Of a stretch of DNA of 39,554 nucleotides, positions 7,227 to 16,409 are shown in pieces; within the stretch, counting starts at the first letter, position 1, and each line of letters starts with the position of its first letter. The notes under the pieces were generated by a model. The model was not told the origin of the DNA, ran no database searches, and was given only the letters and a program-made list of their open reading frames with translations. Made by a program: the position numbers and the translations under genes. The stretch comes from Halioglobus sp. Its GTDB lineage: Bacteria; Pseudomonadota; Gammaproteobacteria; Pseudomonadales; Halieaceae. The stretch covers positions 1 to 39,554 of the forward strand of contig JAGRIK010000047.1 in assembly GCA_020443325.1 (NCBI GenBank), given 5' to 3'.

Positions 7227-10200
7227 ATGACACGGATTTCATCCCCTATTGAATCACTGATCAAAGAGCACAGTGCGGGTAGCAAGTTGCTGGAGGTCGA
7301 TTACCTGGTCATCGGCTCGGGTTACGGCGGCGCCGTGGCGGCGATGCGGCTGGCGAGTGACGGTACCGAGGGGCCCGCGCGCAAGGTGGTAGTGCTCGAA
7401 CGCGGCAGGGAGTATTTGCCGGGTGATTTTCCCTACGACATCGAGGATCTACCCTCCCATGTTCGCCTGCTTCGCAGCGGGGCAGGCGGCGGGGTGAACG
7501 GCTATGCCGATGCGCTGTTCAATATCCATGTCGGCAGTACTGAGCGGGAATTTGGGCCGGAACCGTCTGCACAGGCAAGTGAAGGCACGAGCGCCGATGC
7601 GGCGACAGATGTTTTGGTTGGCAGTGGCCTGGGTGGTACCTCGTTGATCAATGCCAATGTCGCCGAGGAGCCGCAGGCACATGTCTTCCGGAAGTCGGCC
7701 TGGCCAACGTTTTTTCGCACTACCTCGACACCGCTAGCCAAAGAGTTTGCGGCCGTGCGCGAACACCTGGGGGTCGCGCGGCGTGCCTCAAGTGGTGAGA
7801 AGGTATTTCCCAAATACGCCGCTCTCGGGCAGCTCGGACAGGCGCTCGGGACAGAGGTGCGGCCAGCCTGGCTGGCCGTTACCACGGCGCCGGGCAGCAA
7901 TAACGTCGGTGTGAAACAAAACCCCTGTACGGATTGCGGCAACTGTGTAACAGGTTGCAATGTCGGGGCGAAAAATACACTGGACCGGAATCTTCTGCCG
8001 TTGGCCAGGTCACGCGGCGCCGAGTTCTATACGGGTGCGACGGTGCACTCGATAGAGCCGTTGCAGAACGGCGCTTTCCGCTGGCTTGTCAACGTCCATG
8101 CGACGGCTCAACCATCCGCGGATATCAAGCCGGATACTTACCGTATCCTGGCGCATAACGTGATACTCGCTGCCGGTGCGCTTGGCAGCACGGAGATACT
8201 GCTGCGGTCTGAATCGACGTCGGCGCCACTGTTCTCCAGTACCCTGGGCCAGCGATTTTCGACCAATGGAGACGGACTCGCGATGAGCTACGGGCAGGCA
8301 AAGCCCGTGAGCGCCATCGCAGCGGCAGAGCAAAAACAGCCGCTACAAATAATAGGGCCTACCATTACGGGAATTCTGCAGACGCAGCGGCTTACCATCG
8401 AGGAGGCGGCCATCCCGGCCTCGCTGGCACGGGTATTCTCGGAGATGGTGACCACCGGAGCGATGCTGCGGCGCCTCTCCGATCGCACGCTGCCGGAGGC
8501 GCTCACAGGAACCGGGCAGGATCCGCTGGCCGCGGCCATGGCGGTGGCCGATCACTGCCAGGCATTGCTGGTGATGGGTGATGATGGTGCTGAGGGGGAA
8601 CTGGGGTTGTCCAGGCACAGCGGCAGGATCAGTGTCTCGTTCCCTGCAGGCAAGGAGAATGCTGCGCTGCTGAAGGCCGATGCGCTGTTAAAGGCGCAGG
8701 ATCGCGGTGAGGGCCTGGACGGCGGCCAGTATGTGCCCAACCCGCTGTGGCAACTGCTGCCCCCGGAGGCCAGCGGCATCCTCGGGGAGTTTCCCGATGG
8801 GCGCGTCCTGACGGTACACCCGCTGGGCGGCTGTGCGATGGGCGATGATGTTGATGGCGGTGTCGTCAACGATGCCGGCCAGGTCTTCGACCGCAGCGGC
8901 GGGGTGCACGAGGGCCTGTATGTGTTTGACGGGTCCATCATTCCGGCGGCGCTGGAGGTCAACCCATTCCTCACCATCGCGGCATTGGCGTGGCGCAACG
9001 CGGATCTTATCCTGGAAAATCTGGGCACTGCAGAGTCGCCCCGAAAGCAGGTGCGGTCCGGATACGGCGATGTCGGTGATGTCCCGGTAAGGCAGCGGCA
9101 CCGCCCCGGTGCCACGGAGTTTGTGATACGGGAGCAACTGACCGGCAGGCTGAACCGCTTACCGAATGGCTTCAGCACACTGCCGGGGCTTGAGCCGGAG
9201 CAGCAGCGGCGCATCCAGGACGTTGCCGGGCTCGTGGTTGAGGTGCACGCTGCCAACGGTGATGCGATTGCCTGGCTTGATAACCCCGCGAAGACCCCGC
9301 TGGAAGCCACGATGGACTTGTACGTCAATCCCTTCAGCGCCGAAGAAGTGTCTACCTTTCGTCCGGTGGGCGTCACCGGGGAACACCTCAGGCGGTGTTA
9401 TCCGGAGGGGCCTTTTTTGTCGCTGCATGGCCGCTTCACGATATTTGCAGAGGATCGCCACAACGCGATCTGCGACCTGTGGGGTGGCGCGAAAGCGGTT
9501 TTGACCTACGCCAAACGGCGCGGCCTCGGCGACCTGGTGGAACTGGCCAGATCGGGATCAGCGCGCACCGGGTCGCAGGGTTTATGGGACCAGTTCCGGG
9601 TATTCTTCAATATCGGTGTGCTGCAGAACCGCCGCAGGCGACTGCGCTACGATTTCAGGTCCGCAGACAACGCCATCTCTATCTGCGGCGAGAAAGTACT
9701 GGGCTACAGTTGCGAGTTGCCCAGGTTATGGGACGGCTTGCTTAATCTAGAACTCAGGATAAAAGCGGGTGACCTGCTGCCCGCGAAAGCAACACTCAAG
9801 GTCAATACCGACGCCCTGCTGGAGCCGGGCCTGGTTGCGGTGAATGAATCGCCGCACCTGCCGCAAAGCCTGTTGTTTGCAGGCGGGCTGATGGCGTTCG
9901 CGGTGCGTTCGCTGGTGGCGACCAATTTCTGGGAGTTCGGCGGAATGGAATACGCTGATCAAGCGGTGAAGTCGTCACCGGACGGGACAGGCAAAGACTG
10001 GAGGATGTTTCCCGATTTGGAGACGGATGACGGGCCCATACCGGCGATGACGCGCGACCTGTCAGTACCCATCAGGCCGGGGTGTAAGCCTGAGCAGAAT
10101 ATCCGGCTGCTGCTCACCAACTATCAACGAAAAGATGCGCCACCGGTATTGTTACTGCACGGCCTAGCCCAGGGTTCAGAGATATTCTGGACGCAGGGCA

Positions 10201-12683
10201 TTACCAACATGGCCCGATATTTCCACGAGCAACACTTCGATGTGTGGCTGCTGGATTATCGGCTCAGCACTCTCGTGTTGCCCGATCTGGAGGATCAGGC
10301 CTGGAGCATCGATGACATTGCGCGTTTCGATATTCCGCTGGCCATCGATGCGGTGTACAACGCAACCGGGAAGAAAGTCGCTATCTTCGCGCACTGCGTG
10401 GGCGCCTGTTCGCTGGCAATGGCTGTGCTGCGGGATCACGGCCTGAGCGATAAAATCCAGGCGGCGGTGACGAATGCGATTCACCCCTGGGTGCTGCCGT
10501 CTCCCGGCAACCGGTTCCGGGCCAAGCTGGGCAACCTCTCCCGCGACTGGATTACCGATGACCTGTTAGACCCCGTTCCCCGGAAAAGCGATAGCGCCGT
10601 ACATCGGTTGATCGACCGCGTTGCCTTCAGCCTGGCCCGGATGAGAGAGGTGCAGGACGATCACACCCGGTATGGCGGGAGCAATCTGGTCAAGGGAATC
10701 TGTGATCGCATGACATTCCTGTACGGTCGTATGTGGAACCATGAAAACCTGCACCACTCAACGCATGATGCGTTTGAACACCTGTTGGGGCCCTCACCGC
10801 TGCGGGTTTACCAACATCTCTATCAGTTTGCGAAGTTGCAGCGCATTACCAGTGAAGAGGGTGAGAATATCTACCTGGAGCGCGGCAATATCGAGCGCAA
10901 CTGGAATATCGATATCCTGTTTGTGCATGGCGGCGACAGCCTTGTCTTCAATCCGCATTCCGCGAGGCGCTCAGCGAAACGGCTGGGAGAAATCCTGCGA
11001 CAACGGTCGGCGGGTGATACCAACGTTGTCGGGTATAAAATTTTCGATGGCTACGGCCATATGGATGTGGTGTTCGGAAAAGATGCGCACAAGGTCTGTT
11101 TTCCTCGCTATGTCGAGTTTCTCCGCCAGCCCGGCACGATCGATGATCCGGTGCGCGCGAATGACATGCCGGAACCCTGTTGGGAAAAACCACTGATCGG
11201 GCCGATCTTGCGCGCCGCCTGGGTCGATAATGGCAGCATCCATATGCGCTTCAGCGCAGAACTGCGCGCGGATACCCTTGACCCGCCCGTGGGCTTGCTG
11301 GCCAGTGGTGACAATGTCTGCGGCCCGGGCAAGGGTGGCATGGTCTTGCCGTTTCCCCATAGTGGGCCGCGGCCACAGTTTCAGTATCTCGATGTGCAGG
11401 CCAGGGACCCGCGCCAGGACATAGTGCTGCAGGTTTGTTCCGACTTTCCCGGCCTCGATGTGAACAACGGCGTGTCGCTCAGGTATCGCGAGGAAGCCTG
11501 GTTGCAAGGGCTGCGGGAAAAACCTGAAGGTGAGCCGCGACGTTTGTGCTTTATCGTGGGCTCCTGTCGCTTCCCGGGTTCTGTTATCGATAACGCGCTT
11601 TCAGACAGGGTGTATGGCGCTATCAGTGAGCACCTTGCGGGGCCCGGTGGTGCGCAGCTGTTGTTTCTGGTGGGCGACCAGATCTATGCCGATGCCACAG
11701 ACCAGTTGTTCGAGGTCAATTCGCTGGACTCTCGTTACACGGATCGTTACCGGCGCGCGTTCAGTGCCAAGGATTCGCCCCATTTCAGCGCACTGGTGCA
11801 GCAGATTCCCACGCATTTTGCGCTGGATGACCACGAGTTTGATGACGACTCGTCCGGCTTGCGGGATGACGCGCCACCGGATGAAAGAAAGAGCTGGCAG
11901 TATGCCCGGGAGATGGCGGCCTGTTATATGAGTTCAGTGCGTAACCAGGTGCCGGTGGGCGCGGGCAGTGCGGCACTCGCCAGTGGTCCCTTTTACTATC
12001 CGCTGGCCTGCCCGCAGGAGAGCGATTTCCCGGTCTTTGTGGCCGATACACGTTCGCAGCGGCAGTTTCGCCGTCACAACAGGGCGGGGTGCTATACGCT
12101 GTTCGACGATACCCAACTCAGCGAATTGACACACTGGCTGCTGCAGGCGGGTATCCATGCCGCGGATTCGCCAAAATTTATTGTCTCCGGGAGCATAATT
12201 GCGCCTTACCCTGCCGCATACGCCCGGGATGGGGCCACCTGGCGCCAGTTGGATGGCTGGGCCGGATATCCCGCAACACTGGAGGCTGTGCTCGCGTTCA
12301 TCGCAGATAACGCCATCAGGAATGTTATCTTTGTCGGCGGCGATGCCCACCTGTCGGCGGTTTCCCACCTGCAAGTACGCACGGGCGAGGCCGCCCCGGT
12401 CGATGTCTGGCAAATTGTCAGCTCAGGTTTATACGCGCCGATGCCTTTCGCCAACGCACATGTGGAGGACTACCTGTGGGATGTTTCCCATCCACTGCCT
12501 GTGCACGCGAGCGCGCACTTATCGATCACCTGCTCCAACAGGTTGCTGTCTGACGCCTATTCCCAGTTCGTCAAGGTGGAAGCCGGTGTCGATACGGTCA
12601 ATGTGACCTGCAGGGATCACCACAACAACACGATCGCTGGGCAAACGATAAGGCTGCGGGAGGTATTTCCCTCTCCGGGATAG
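7227..12683 (+). CDS. Trifunctional fusion: GMC (cholesterol-oxidase-like) oxidoreductase, alpha/beta hydrolase, PhoD-like phosphatase
   Basis: A single uninterrupted 1818-residue frame. Residues ~25-620 are a GMC flavoenzyme: FAD motif GSGYGG (30-35), a cysteine cluster CTDCGNCVTGC near 233-243 as in cholesterol-oxidase-like proteins, HPLGGC at ~531 and NPF at ~579. Residues ~620-930 are a linker domain of unknown role. Residues ~970-1300 are an alpha/beta hydrolase with VLLLHG, a nucleophile elbow AHCVGA in which Cys1057 replaces Ser, Asp1237 (GGDSLVF) and His1278 (GYGHMD). Residues ~1435-1815 are a PhoD-like metallophosphatase with VGSCRF, GDQIYAD (~1483), DDHEFDDD (~1534) and GGDAHLS (~1704). 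No signal peptide is visible. Plausible substrates are sterol- or lipid-like esters and phosphodiesters, by inference. ATG follows a weak AAGAGG site. Confidence 0.85.
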   Translation: MTRISSPIESLIKEHSAGSKLLEVDYLVIGSGYGGAVAAMRLASDGTEGPARKVVVLERGREYLPGDFPYDIEDLPSHVRLLRSGAGGGVNGYADALFNIHVGSTEREFGPEPSAQASEGTSADAATDVLVGSGLGGTSLINANVAEEPQAHVFRKSAWPTFFRTTSTPLAKEFAAVREHLGVARRASSGEKVFPKYAALGQLGQALGTEVRPAWLAVTTAPGSNNVGVKQNPCTDCGNCVTGCNVGAKNTLDRNLLPLARSRGAEFYTGATVHSIEPLQNGAFRWLVNVHATAQPSADIKPDTYRILAHNVILAAGALGSTEILLRSESTSAPLFSSTLGQRFSTNGDGLAMSYGQAKPVSAIAAAEQKQPLQIIGPTITGILQTQRLTIEEAAIPASLARVFSEMVTTGAMLRRLSDRTLPEALTGTGQDPLAAAMAVADHCQALLVMGDDGAEGELGLSRHSGRISVSFPAGKENAALLKADALLKAQDRGEGLDGGQYVPNPLWQLLPPEASGILGEFPDGRVLTVHPLGGCAMGDDVDGGVVNDAGQVFDRSGGVHEGLYVFDGSIIPAALEVNPFLTIAALAWRNADLILENLGTAESPRKQVRSGYGDVGDVPVRQRHRPGATEFVIREQLTGRLNRLPNGFSTLPGLEPEQQRRIQDVAGLVVEVHAANGDAIAWLDNPAKTPLEATMDLYVNPFSAEEVSTFRPVGVTGEHLRRCYPEGPFLSLHGRFTIFAEDRHNAICDLWGGAKAVLTYAKRRGLGDLVELARSGSARTGSQGLWDQFRVFFNIGVLQNRRRRLRYDFRSADNAISICGEKVLGYSCELPRLWDGLLNLELRIKAGDLLPAKATLKVNTDALLEPGLVAVNESPHLPQSLLFAGGLMAFAVRSLVATNFWEFGGMEYADQAVKSSPDGTGKDWRMFPDLETDDGPIPAMTRDLSVPIRPGCKPEQNIRLLLTNYQRKDAPPVLLLHGLAQGSEIFWTQGITNMARYFHEQHFDVWLLDYRLSTLVLPDLEDQAWSIDDIARFDIPLAIDAVYNATGKKVAIFAHCVGACSLAMAVLRDHGLSDKIQAAVTNAIHPWVLPSPGNRFRAKLGNLSRDWITDDLLDPVPRKSDSAVHRLIDRVAFSLARMREVQDDHTRYGGSNLVKGICDRMTFLYGRMWNHENLHHSTHDAFEHLLGPSPLRVYQHLYQFAKLQRITSEEGENIYLERGNIERNWNIDILFVHGGDSLVFNPHSARRSAKRLGEILRQRSAGDTNVVGYKIFDGYGHMDVVFGKDAHKVCFPRYVEFLRQPGTIDDPVRANDMPEPCWEKPLIGPILRAAWVDNGSIHMRFSAELRADTLDPPVGLLASGDNVCGPGKGGMVLPFPHSGPRPQFQYLDVQARDPRQDIVLQVCSDFPGLDVNNGVSLRYREEAWLQGLREKPEGEPRRLCFIVGSCRFPGSVIDNALSDRVYGAISEHLAGPGGAQLLFLVGDQIYADATDQLFEVNSLDSRYTDRYRRAFSAKDSPHFSALVQQIPTHFALDDHEFDDDSSGLRDDAPPDERKSWQYAREMAACYMSSVRNQVPVGAGSAALASGPFYYPLACPQESDFPVFVADTRSQRQFRRHNRAGCYTLFDDTQLSELTHWLLQAGIHAADSPKFIVSGSIIAPYPAAYARDGATWRQLDGWAGYPATLEAVLAFIADNAIRNVIFVGGDAHLSAVSHLQVRTGEAAPVDVWQIVSSGLYAPMPFANAHVEDYLWDVSHPLPVHASAHLSITCSNRLLSDAYSQFVKVEAGVDTVNVTCRDHHNNTIAGQTIRLREVFPSPG

Positions 12684-12941
12684 GACGCCAGTGCTGGCCC
12701 ATTCCCGGGCCCGCCGGCCTAAACTTTTGGTCTAGTCTTCAGTCCTATTGTGGAATCTCCCTGATCTGCCAGTATGGCCACAGGCTGTGAACATCGTTAC
12801 AGGCGAGCAAAGCGCCTTTTGCATTGTTTACCGGTGATGATCAGCTAGAAATAAACCACTCCAGGTTTACAGGGACGACAGGGAATGCGCTTCATAGGGA
12901 TATGAATTCACAGGGACGTGATTTTTCTTTCCAGCGAATGC
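12684..12941. other. Non-coding gap between convergent genes
   Basis: 258 bp between the stops of the plus-strand fusion gene and the minus-strand dehydratase. It is A/T-richer than its surroundings and contains several ACAGGGA-like short repeats (about 12870-12915). No convincing terminator hairpin with a T-run, promoter or small ORF was found. Confidence 0.4.
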
Positions 12942-13232
12942 CTACTCTCCCAACAGCCCGTTTATTCGTCCAGCCAGTGCAAAGTCCAGTTCTGTGATTC
13001 CGCCAGCATCGTGTGTGGTGAGATAGATTTCCACGCGGTTGTAGACATTCGACCACTCGGGATGGTGGTTCATCGCTTCCGCCAGCAGCGCCACGCGACT
13101 CATAAACCCGAAAGCTTCAATGAAATCCGCGAACACCAGCGCGCGCTGCAATTTATTGTCGCTCAGGCACCAGTGTTCCAGCTTCAGCAGTTTTTTATTG
13201 ACTGACGCGGGTGACAGTTTTTCGTTATTCAC
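12942..13232 (-). CDS. phhB: Pterin-4a-carbinolamine dehydratase
   Basis: A 96-residue protein of the PCD/DCoH family, which dehydrates 4a-hydroxytetrahydrobiopterin produced by aromatic amino acid hydroxylases. The family core [20 protein letters not shown] is present, including the His pair of the active site and the ITELD-type region after it. Length is typical. No phenylalanine hydroxylase gene (phhA) lies in the window. The gene follows the sulfotransferase gene on the same strand with a 14-bp gap, so the two may be co-transcribed although their functions are unrelated as far as can be seen. Confidence 0.9.
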   Translation of the reverse strand: MNNEKLSPASVNKKLLKLEHWCLSDNKLQRALVFADFIEAFGFMSRVALLAEAMNHHPEWSNVYNRVEIYLTTHDAGGITELDFALAGRINGLLGE

Positions 13233-13246
13233 GATGAATCCCTCAT

Positions 13247-14068
13247 TTAATCCGTAAGAGCCAGTTCTCGCGTGGCGGGGTGATCCAGCAGTTCCTGGTA
13301 GTTGCTCACTGAATCCCTCAGGTCTGTCGCGCCCACTTTGCTAAGCGCGGGTTCGATATTTGGCGCGATGGTATCCAGCTTCAGGAAGCGGCAGACATCT
13401 TTAACGACTGCCGACGTATCGGCTGCGAGGGCCTCATAGTTCGTCTCCAGCACGTCCTGTTTCGATAGCAGCGCGCGGATTTCGGCGGCCTGTGCGTCAA
13501 GTTCCGCAGTCCTGCGCAGGAAAGCGTCGATATCGAAGTGGATTTTTATCGGTACTTCACTCCTGCCGCCCGCACCCGAATGATTGGGGCCACCCTGCAG
13601 CAGTATCTGCTCGGATACAAAACGCCTGACGCTGTTGGTGCGGGTCAGGTGAATGAAGTGGATGTTGTCCAGGCTTTGCAACCAATGCGTAACCTCGCGC
13701 CATCTCGGGTTGAGGAACGCGCTGTACAACGCCTTGAACCCCGCCGTTGTTCCGTCGGTGCCCAGTGCGCGATCGATGAAGCCCACCGGGTCTGCGTCGC
13801 GCTCCCCGAGCAGGCGCTGCGCCCGGCTTTTTCGCTCTTCCTGGCTGATGTTTGCCAGGTCGATGCCGTCCTCATAGCCGCGTACCTGGTCATCGCCCAG
13901 CAACTCGCCGTGGCAGCGCACGCCGTCCAGGGTGTTGAGTGTCCTTACCAGAAGCGTGCTGCCGGTGCGGGGTGCCCCGACAATCACAAATTTTGTCTTC
14001 AAACTGATCTCGCTGACCTGTATTACCTTGCGGGAATGGCGCCAGCTTATATTAGGCCTGTCGAACAA
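13247..14068 (-). CDS. Sulfotransferase family protein
   Basis: A ~273-residue PAPS-dependent sulfotransferase. The 5'-phosphosulfate loop is [15 protein letters not shown] at about residues 31-45. The 3'-phosphate site is suggested by [17 protein letters not shown] at about 135-150, with Arg and Ser in the expected spacing. The acceptor (lipid, carbohydrate or protein) cannot be told. The start is uncertain. The longest frame begins with TTG at 14068, while a second TTG at 14002 would begin directly at KTKFVIVG; no ATG precedes the P-loop. The gene is divergent from the SDR at 14152, and phhB follows 14 bp downstream. Confidence 0.8.
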   Translation of the reverse strand: MFDRPNISWRHSRKVIQVSEISLKTKFVIVGAPRTGSTLLVRTLNTLDGVRCHGELLGDDQVRGYEDGIDLANISQEERKSRAQRLLGERDADPVGFIDRALGTDGTTAGFKALYSAFLNPRWREVTHWLQSLDNIHFIHLTRTNSVRRFVSEQILLQGGPNHSGAGGRSEVPIKIHFDIDAFLRRTAELDAQAAEIRALLSKQDVLETNYEALAADTSAVVKDVCRFLKLDTIAPNIEPALSKVGATDLRDSVSNYQELLDHPATRELALTD

Positions 14069-14151
14069 GTCCAGAATGCGCTCGCCGCGCTGCGGACTCA
14101 GTCACGCATGTGTTATTTTGTGCTCCTGGCACGTCATAAGGAGCGAATACT

Positions 14152-14928
14152 GTGCAAACTGAAAAAATAGCGGGGTATTTTGACCTCACCGACAAGGTGA
14201 TTGTGGTTACCGGCGGTAGTCGTGGGCTGGGTTTTGCGATGTCACGCGCGTTTGCCGAGGCCGGTGCCCGCGTGGTCATCAGTTCGCGCAAGGCCGAGGG
14301 CTGCGAGCGCGCAGCGCAGGTGATCGAGCGCGAGACCGGCCGGCCCTGCCTGCCCATCCCCTGTCACGTGGGGGACTGGGATGCCTGCGATGCGCTGGTA
14401 CAGGCCGTCTATGAGGAATATGGCCGTATCGATGTACTGGTGAGCAACGCGGGTATGTCGCCGCTGTACGAGTCGCCCTCCACCGTCAGCAGGGCGTTGT
14501 TTGACAAGGTGATTGGGGTCAACCTGGCGGGGCCATTCAGGCTCGCCGCGATTGTGGGGGAGCAGATGGCGCGCGGGGACGGCGGTTCGATTATCAACGT
14601 CAGCAGTATCGCTGCAGTAGCCCCCAGCGCCGCGGAACTGCCCTACGCGGCGGCCAAGGCGGGGTTGAACAACCTGACGCAGGGCCTCGCGCACACGCTG
14701 GGACCGAATGTGCGCTGTAATTGCATTATGCCGGGGCCGTTCCTGACCGATATCTCCGAGGCCTGGACGGATGAGTTGAGGGCTGCGCTGGTGGCACAGG
14801 TTCCGATGGGGCGTGCCGGCGAGCCCGAGGAAATCATCGGTGCAGCGCTATACCTGGCGTCCGATGCCTCGCGCTTCACCAACGGCGCCATCATCAAGGT
14901 GGACGGCGGAGCGGCGTTCGGCAGCTGA
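14152..14928 (+). CDS. Short-chain dehydrogenase/reductase (SDR), classical
   Basis: A 258-residue NAD(P)-dependent oxidoreductase. The cofactor motif is TGGSRGLG (20-27), and the NNAG-equivalent is SNAG. The catalytic Ser (151/152, INVSSIA), Tyr165 and Lys169 (YAAAK) are in place. The C-terminal VDGG motif is typical of 3-ketoacyl-reductase or gluconate-dehydrogenase-like members. The GTG start at 14152 is chosen because AAGGAG lies 7-8 bases upstream. It is convergent with chrR, with 11 bp between stops, and divergent from the sulfotransferase. Substrate is not predictable. Confidence 0.9.
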   Translation: MQTEKIAGYFDLTDKVIVVTGGSRGLGFAMSRAFAEAGARVVISSRKAEGCERAAQVIERETGRPCLPIPCHVGDWDACDALVQAVYEEYGRIDVLVSNAGMSPLYESPSTVSRALFDKVIGVNLAGPFRLAAIVGEQMARGDGGSIINVSSIAAVAPSAAELPYAAAKAGLNNLTQGLAHTLGPNVRCNCIMPGPFLTDISEAWTDELRAALVAQVPMGRAGEPEEIIGAALYLASDASRFTNGAIIKVDGGAAFGS

Positions 14929-14939
14929 GCGCACTGGTC

Positions 14940-15590
14940 TCAGGCGGTGCGCAGTTTCAGGAAGGGGTTCATCCAGCGGAACTTCCAGTCCGTGAACTTG
15001 AGCGGCGCATCCAGCACGGCGAGACAGATGCAGTCCTCAGACTGCAGCGCCGTGGGTGCATGTACATCCCCGGGCCTGCGGACCAGGAAGTCGCCCTTGT
15101 GGTAGCTGCCGTTCGCGTCGGAGAAGCCGCCCTCCAGGATCAGGGTCATTTCTGTACCGCGATGCGTGTGTTGTGGGATACGGCCACCCGCGCGGATGTG
15201 ATAGAGCGCGAACTCGTGCTGCGGGTCCCCGGTTTTAAGGTAGCTGATACGCAGGGCGGAGCCGATATTGCTCCAGGTCAGGTCACTGAAGTCGCCGCGC
15301 ATCAGGCGCTGTAATAGAGCCGGTGTCTTACTGGTGCTACCGGGATTGGCATACTCCAGCGGTTTTTCGTCATCCAGCTTTGCCAGGACCGCATTCAGCT
15401 GGTCGTCGCCAACCGCCACGGGCTCCAGCGCTTCGAACAGGCTCGCGCCGAGGTCGCAGAGTTGCCCGGCCGTGCGTTGGCAGCGCTGGCACTGGTTCAC
15501 ATGGATGGAGACACACGCCGCCTGCGCCAGCGGAAGAGAGCCGGCAGAGTATTCGGTGAGGAGTTCGAGGTCGGGATGAAAATTGGTCAT
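14940..15590 (-). CDS. chrR: ChrR-type zinc anti-sigma factor with C-terminal cupin
   Basis: A 216-residue inhibitor of the adjacent ECF sigma factor. In Rhodobacter sphaeroides ChrR, zinc is held by His6, His31, Cys35 and Cys38. Counting from the ATG at 15590, this protein has His5, His30, Cys34 and Cys37, the same spacing, which supports that start over a TTG at 15608. The C-terminal cupin keeps HTHRGTE and a later PGDVH, matching the second metal site. Known homologues release the sigma factor in response to singlet oxygen. The ATG lies 7 bp after the sigma stop codon, giving the standard rpoE-chrR order and likely translational linkage. Confidence 0.92.
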   Translation of the reverse strand: MTNFHPDLELLTEYSAGSLPLAQAACVSIHVNQCQRCQRTAGQLCDLGASLFEALEPVAVGDDQLNAVLAKLDDEKPLEYANPGSTSKTPALLQRLMRGDFSDLTWSNIGSALRISYLKTGDPQHEFALYHIRAGGRIPQHTHRGTEMTLILEGGFSDANGSYHKGDFLVRRPGDVHAPTALQSEDCICLAVLDAPLKFTDWKFRWMNPFLKLRTA

Positions 15591-15597
15591 GGCATTG

Positions 15598-16206
15598 TCA
15601 TCTTTCAAGTTGAATCTGCAGTTTTTGAAGGGCCAGGCGTACGCGGGATTTCACAGTCCCCAACGGAAGATCCAGTTCCCCGGATACCTCAGAGTGGGTC
15701 TTGCCTTCCATGTACACTTTCACAAGAATCTGTGCCTGGTCGTTGGGTAGCTCCTTAATCAGGCCCCGTATGCGGTCCCTGCTGCGCTTCTGGTGCAGCA
15801 CCACGAACGCCTCGTCGCTCTCCTGCGAGTCGGACACGTCCTCGGCCGATAACGGGGTATCAAATTTTTGCAGCCGGCGGTAGAGGTCGGTCCGGCAGTT
15901 GCGCGCAATGGTATAAATCCAGGTGCTGGCTGCGGCCTTCTCGGCATCAAAGCCGGCGGCTTTCTGCCAGACTTTCAGCATCACTTCCTGCACCAGTTCA
16001 TCGGCGTGATTGGCTGACAAGGTGGAGCCGGAGAGGGCAAATGCCTTCATCAATGGCGCAAAGTGCCGAAACAGGCGCGTGAAGGCCGCCCGATCCTGTT
16101 TTTGCGCGATCAGCGTCAGGCATTCGCTCCATTCGTCAATGCGTTTGCCGTCTGCATCGATGAGGGGGTTGCCCTCGTCATCGGTGGTATTTGCCACAAT
16201 CAACAT
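15598..16206 (-). CDS. rpoE: ECF sigma factor, RpoE of the RpoE-ChrR (singlet oxygen) type
   Basis: A 202-residue extracytoplasmic-function sigma factor. Region 2 spans FTRLFRHFAPLMKAFAL through ADELVQEVMLKVWQK and STWIYTIARNCRTDLYRR. Region 4 holds LPNDQAQILVKVYMEG and LPLGTVKSRVRLALQKL. I set the start at the ATG at 16206 rather than the in-frame GTG at 16260, because the sigma-type promoter at 16233-16259 lies inside the longer version and would leave the upstream codons untranscribed. The first gene of a two-gene operon with chrR, it probably activates its own promoter and the divergent operon. Confidence 0.9.
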   Translation of the reverse strand: MLIVANTTDDEGNPLIDADGKRIDEWSECLTLIAQKQDRAAFTRLFRHFAPLMKAFALSGSTLSANHADELVQEVMLKVWQKAAGFDAEKAAASTWIYTIARNCRTDLYRRLQKFDTPLSAEDVSDSQESDEAFVVLHQKRSRDRIRGLIKELPNDQAQILVKVYMEGKTHSEVSGELDLPLGTVKSRVRLALQKLQIQLER

Positions 16207-16232
16207 GCTCTTGTCCGCGTATGTTTTGAAAG

Positions 16233-16259
16233 TATACGCATGATCACGGGATTGGATCA
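16233..16259 (-). promoter_or_regulatory. RpoE/ChrR-type promoter for rpoE-chrR
   Basis: Read on the minus strand: -35 TGATCC (16259-16254), 15-bp spacer, -10 CGTATA (16238-16233). This fits the known TGATCC...CGTA pattern of ChrR-controlled ECF sigma factors. The predicted transcript would start near 16227, about 20 bases before the ATG at 16206. It implies autoregulation of rpoE-chrR. Confidence 0.75.
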
Positions 16260-16325
16260 CCCGAATTGATCAATTATTATTCCAGCAGTAGGCAATCGTT
16301 GTTTTGCCTGGATTTCGTCAAAAAC

Positions 16326-16353
16326 TGATCCGGAAACCTGTTAGCCCCGTATT
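16326..16353 (+). promoter_or_regulatory. RpoE/ChrR-type promoter for the divergent stress operon
   Basis: Plus strand: -35 TGATCC (16326-16331), 16-bp spacer, -10 CGTATT (16348-16353). It is the same motif as the promoter facing the other way 67 bp to the left. The predicted transcript start, near 16360, lies about 50 bases before the ATG at 16410 and excludes the longer TTG-initiated frame that begins at 16353. Confidence 0.75.
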
Positions 16354-16409
16354 TGACCATAACAAGGGAGCTCGGTTCGTCGCGCCGCGCAGGAAAGAGG
16401 TTTACCAGA

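Noticed and set aside
14929-14952. Hairpin GCGCAC/GTGCGC between the SDR and chrR stops
   Set aside because: Only 6 bp of stem, a 12-nt loop and no T-run; too weak to call a terminator.
16207-16260. GTG-initiated N-terminal extension of rpoE
   Set aside because: It contains the RpoE-type -35 and -10 elements of the gene's own promoter, and a family-like N-terminus starts at the ATG at 16206.
16353-16409. TTG-initiated extension of the FAD oxidoreductase
   Set aside because: It begins inside the predicted -10 element; the FAD motif begins right after ATG 16410, which has a good ribosome site.
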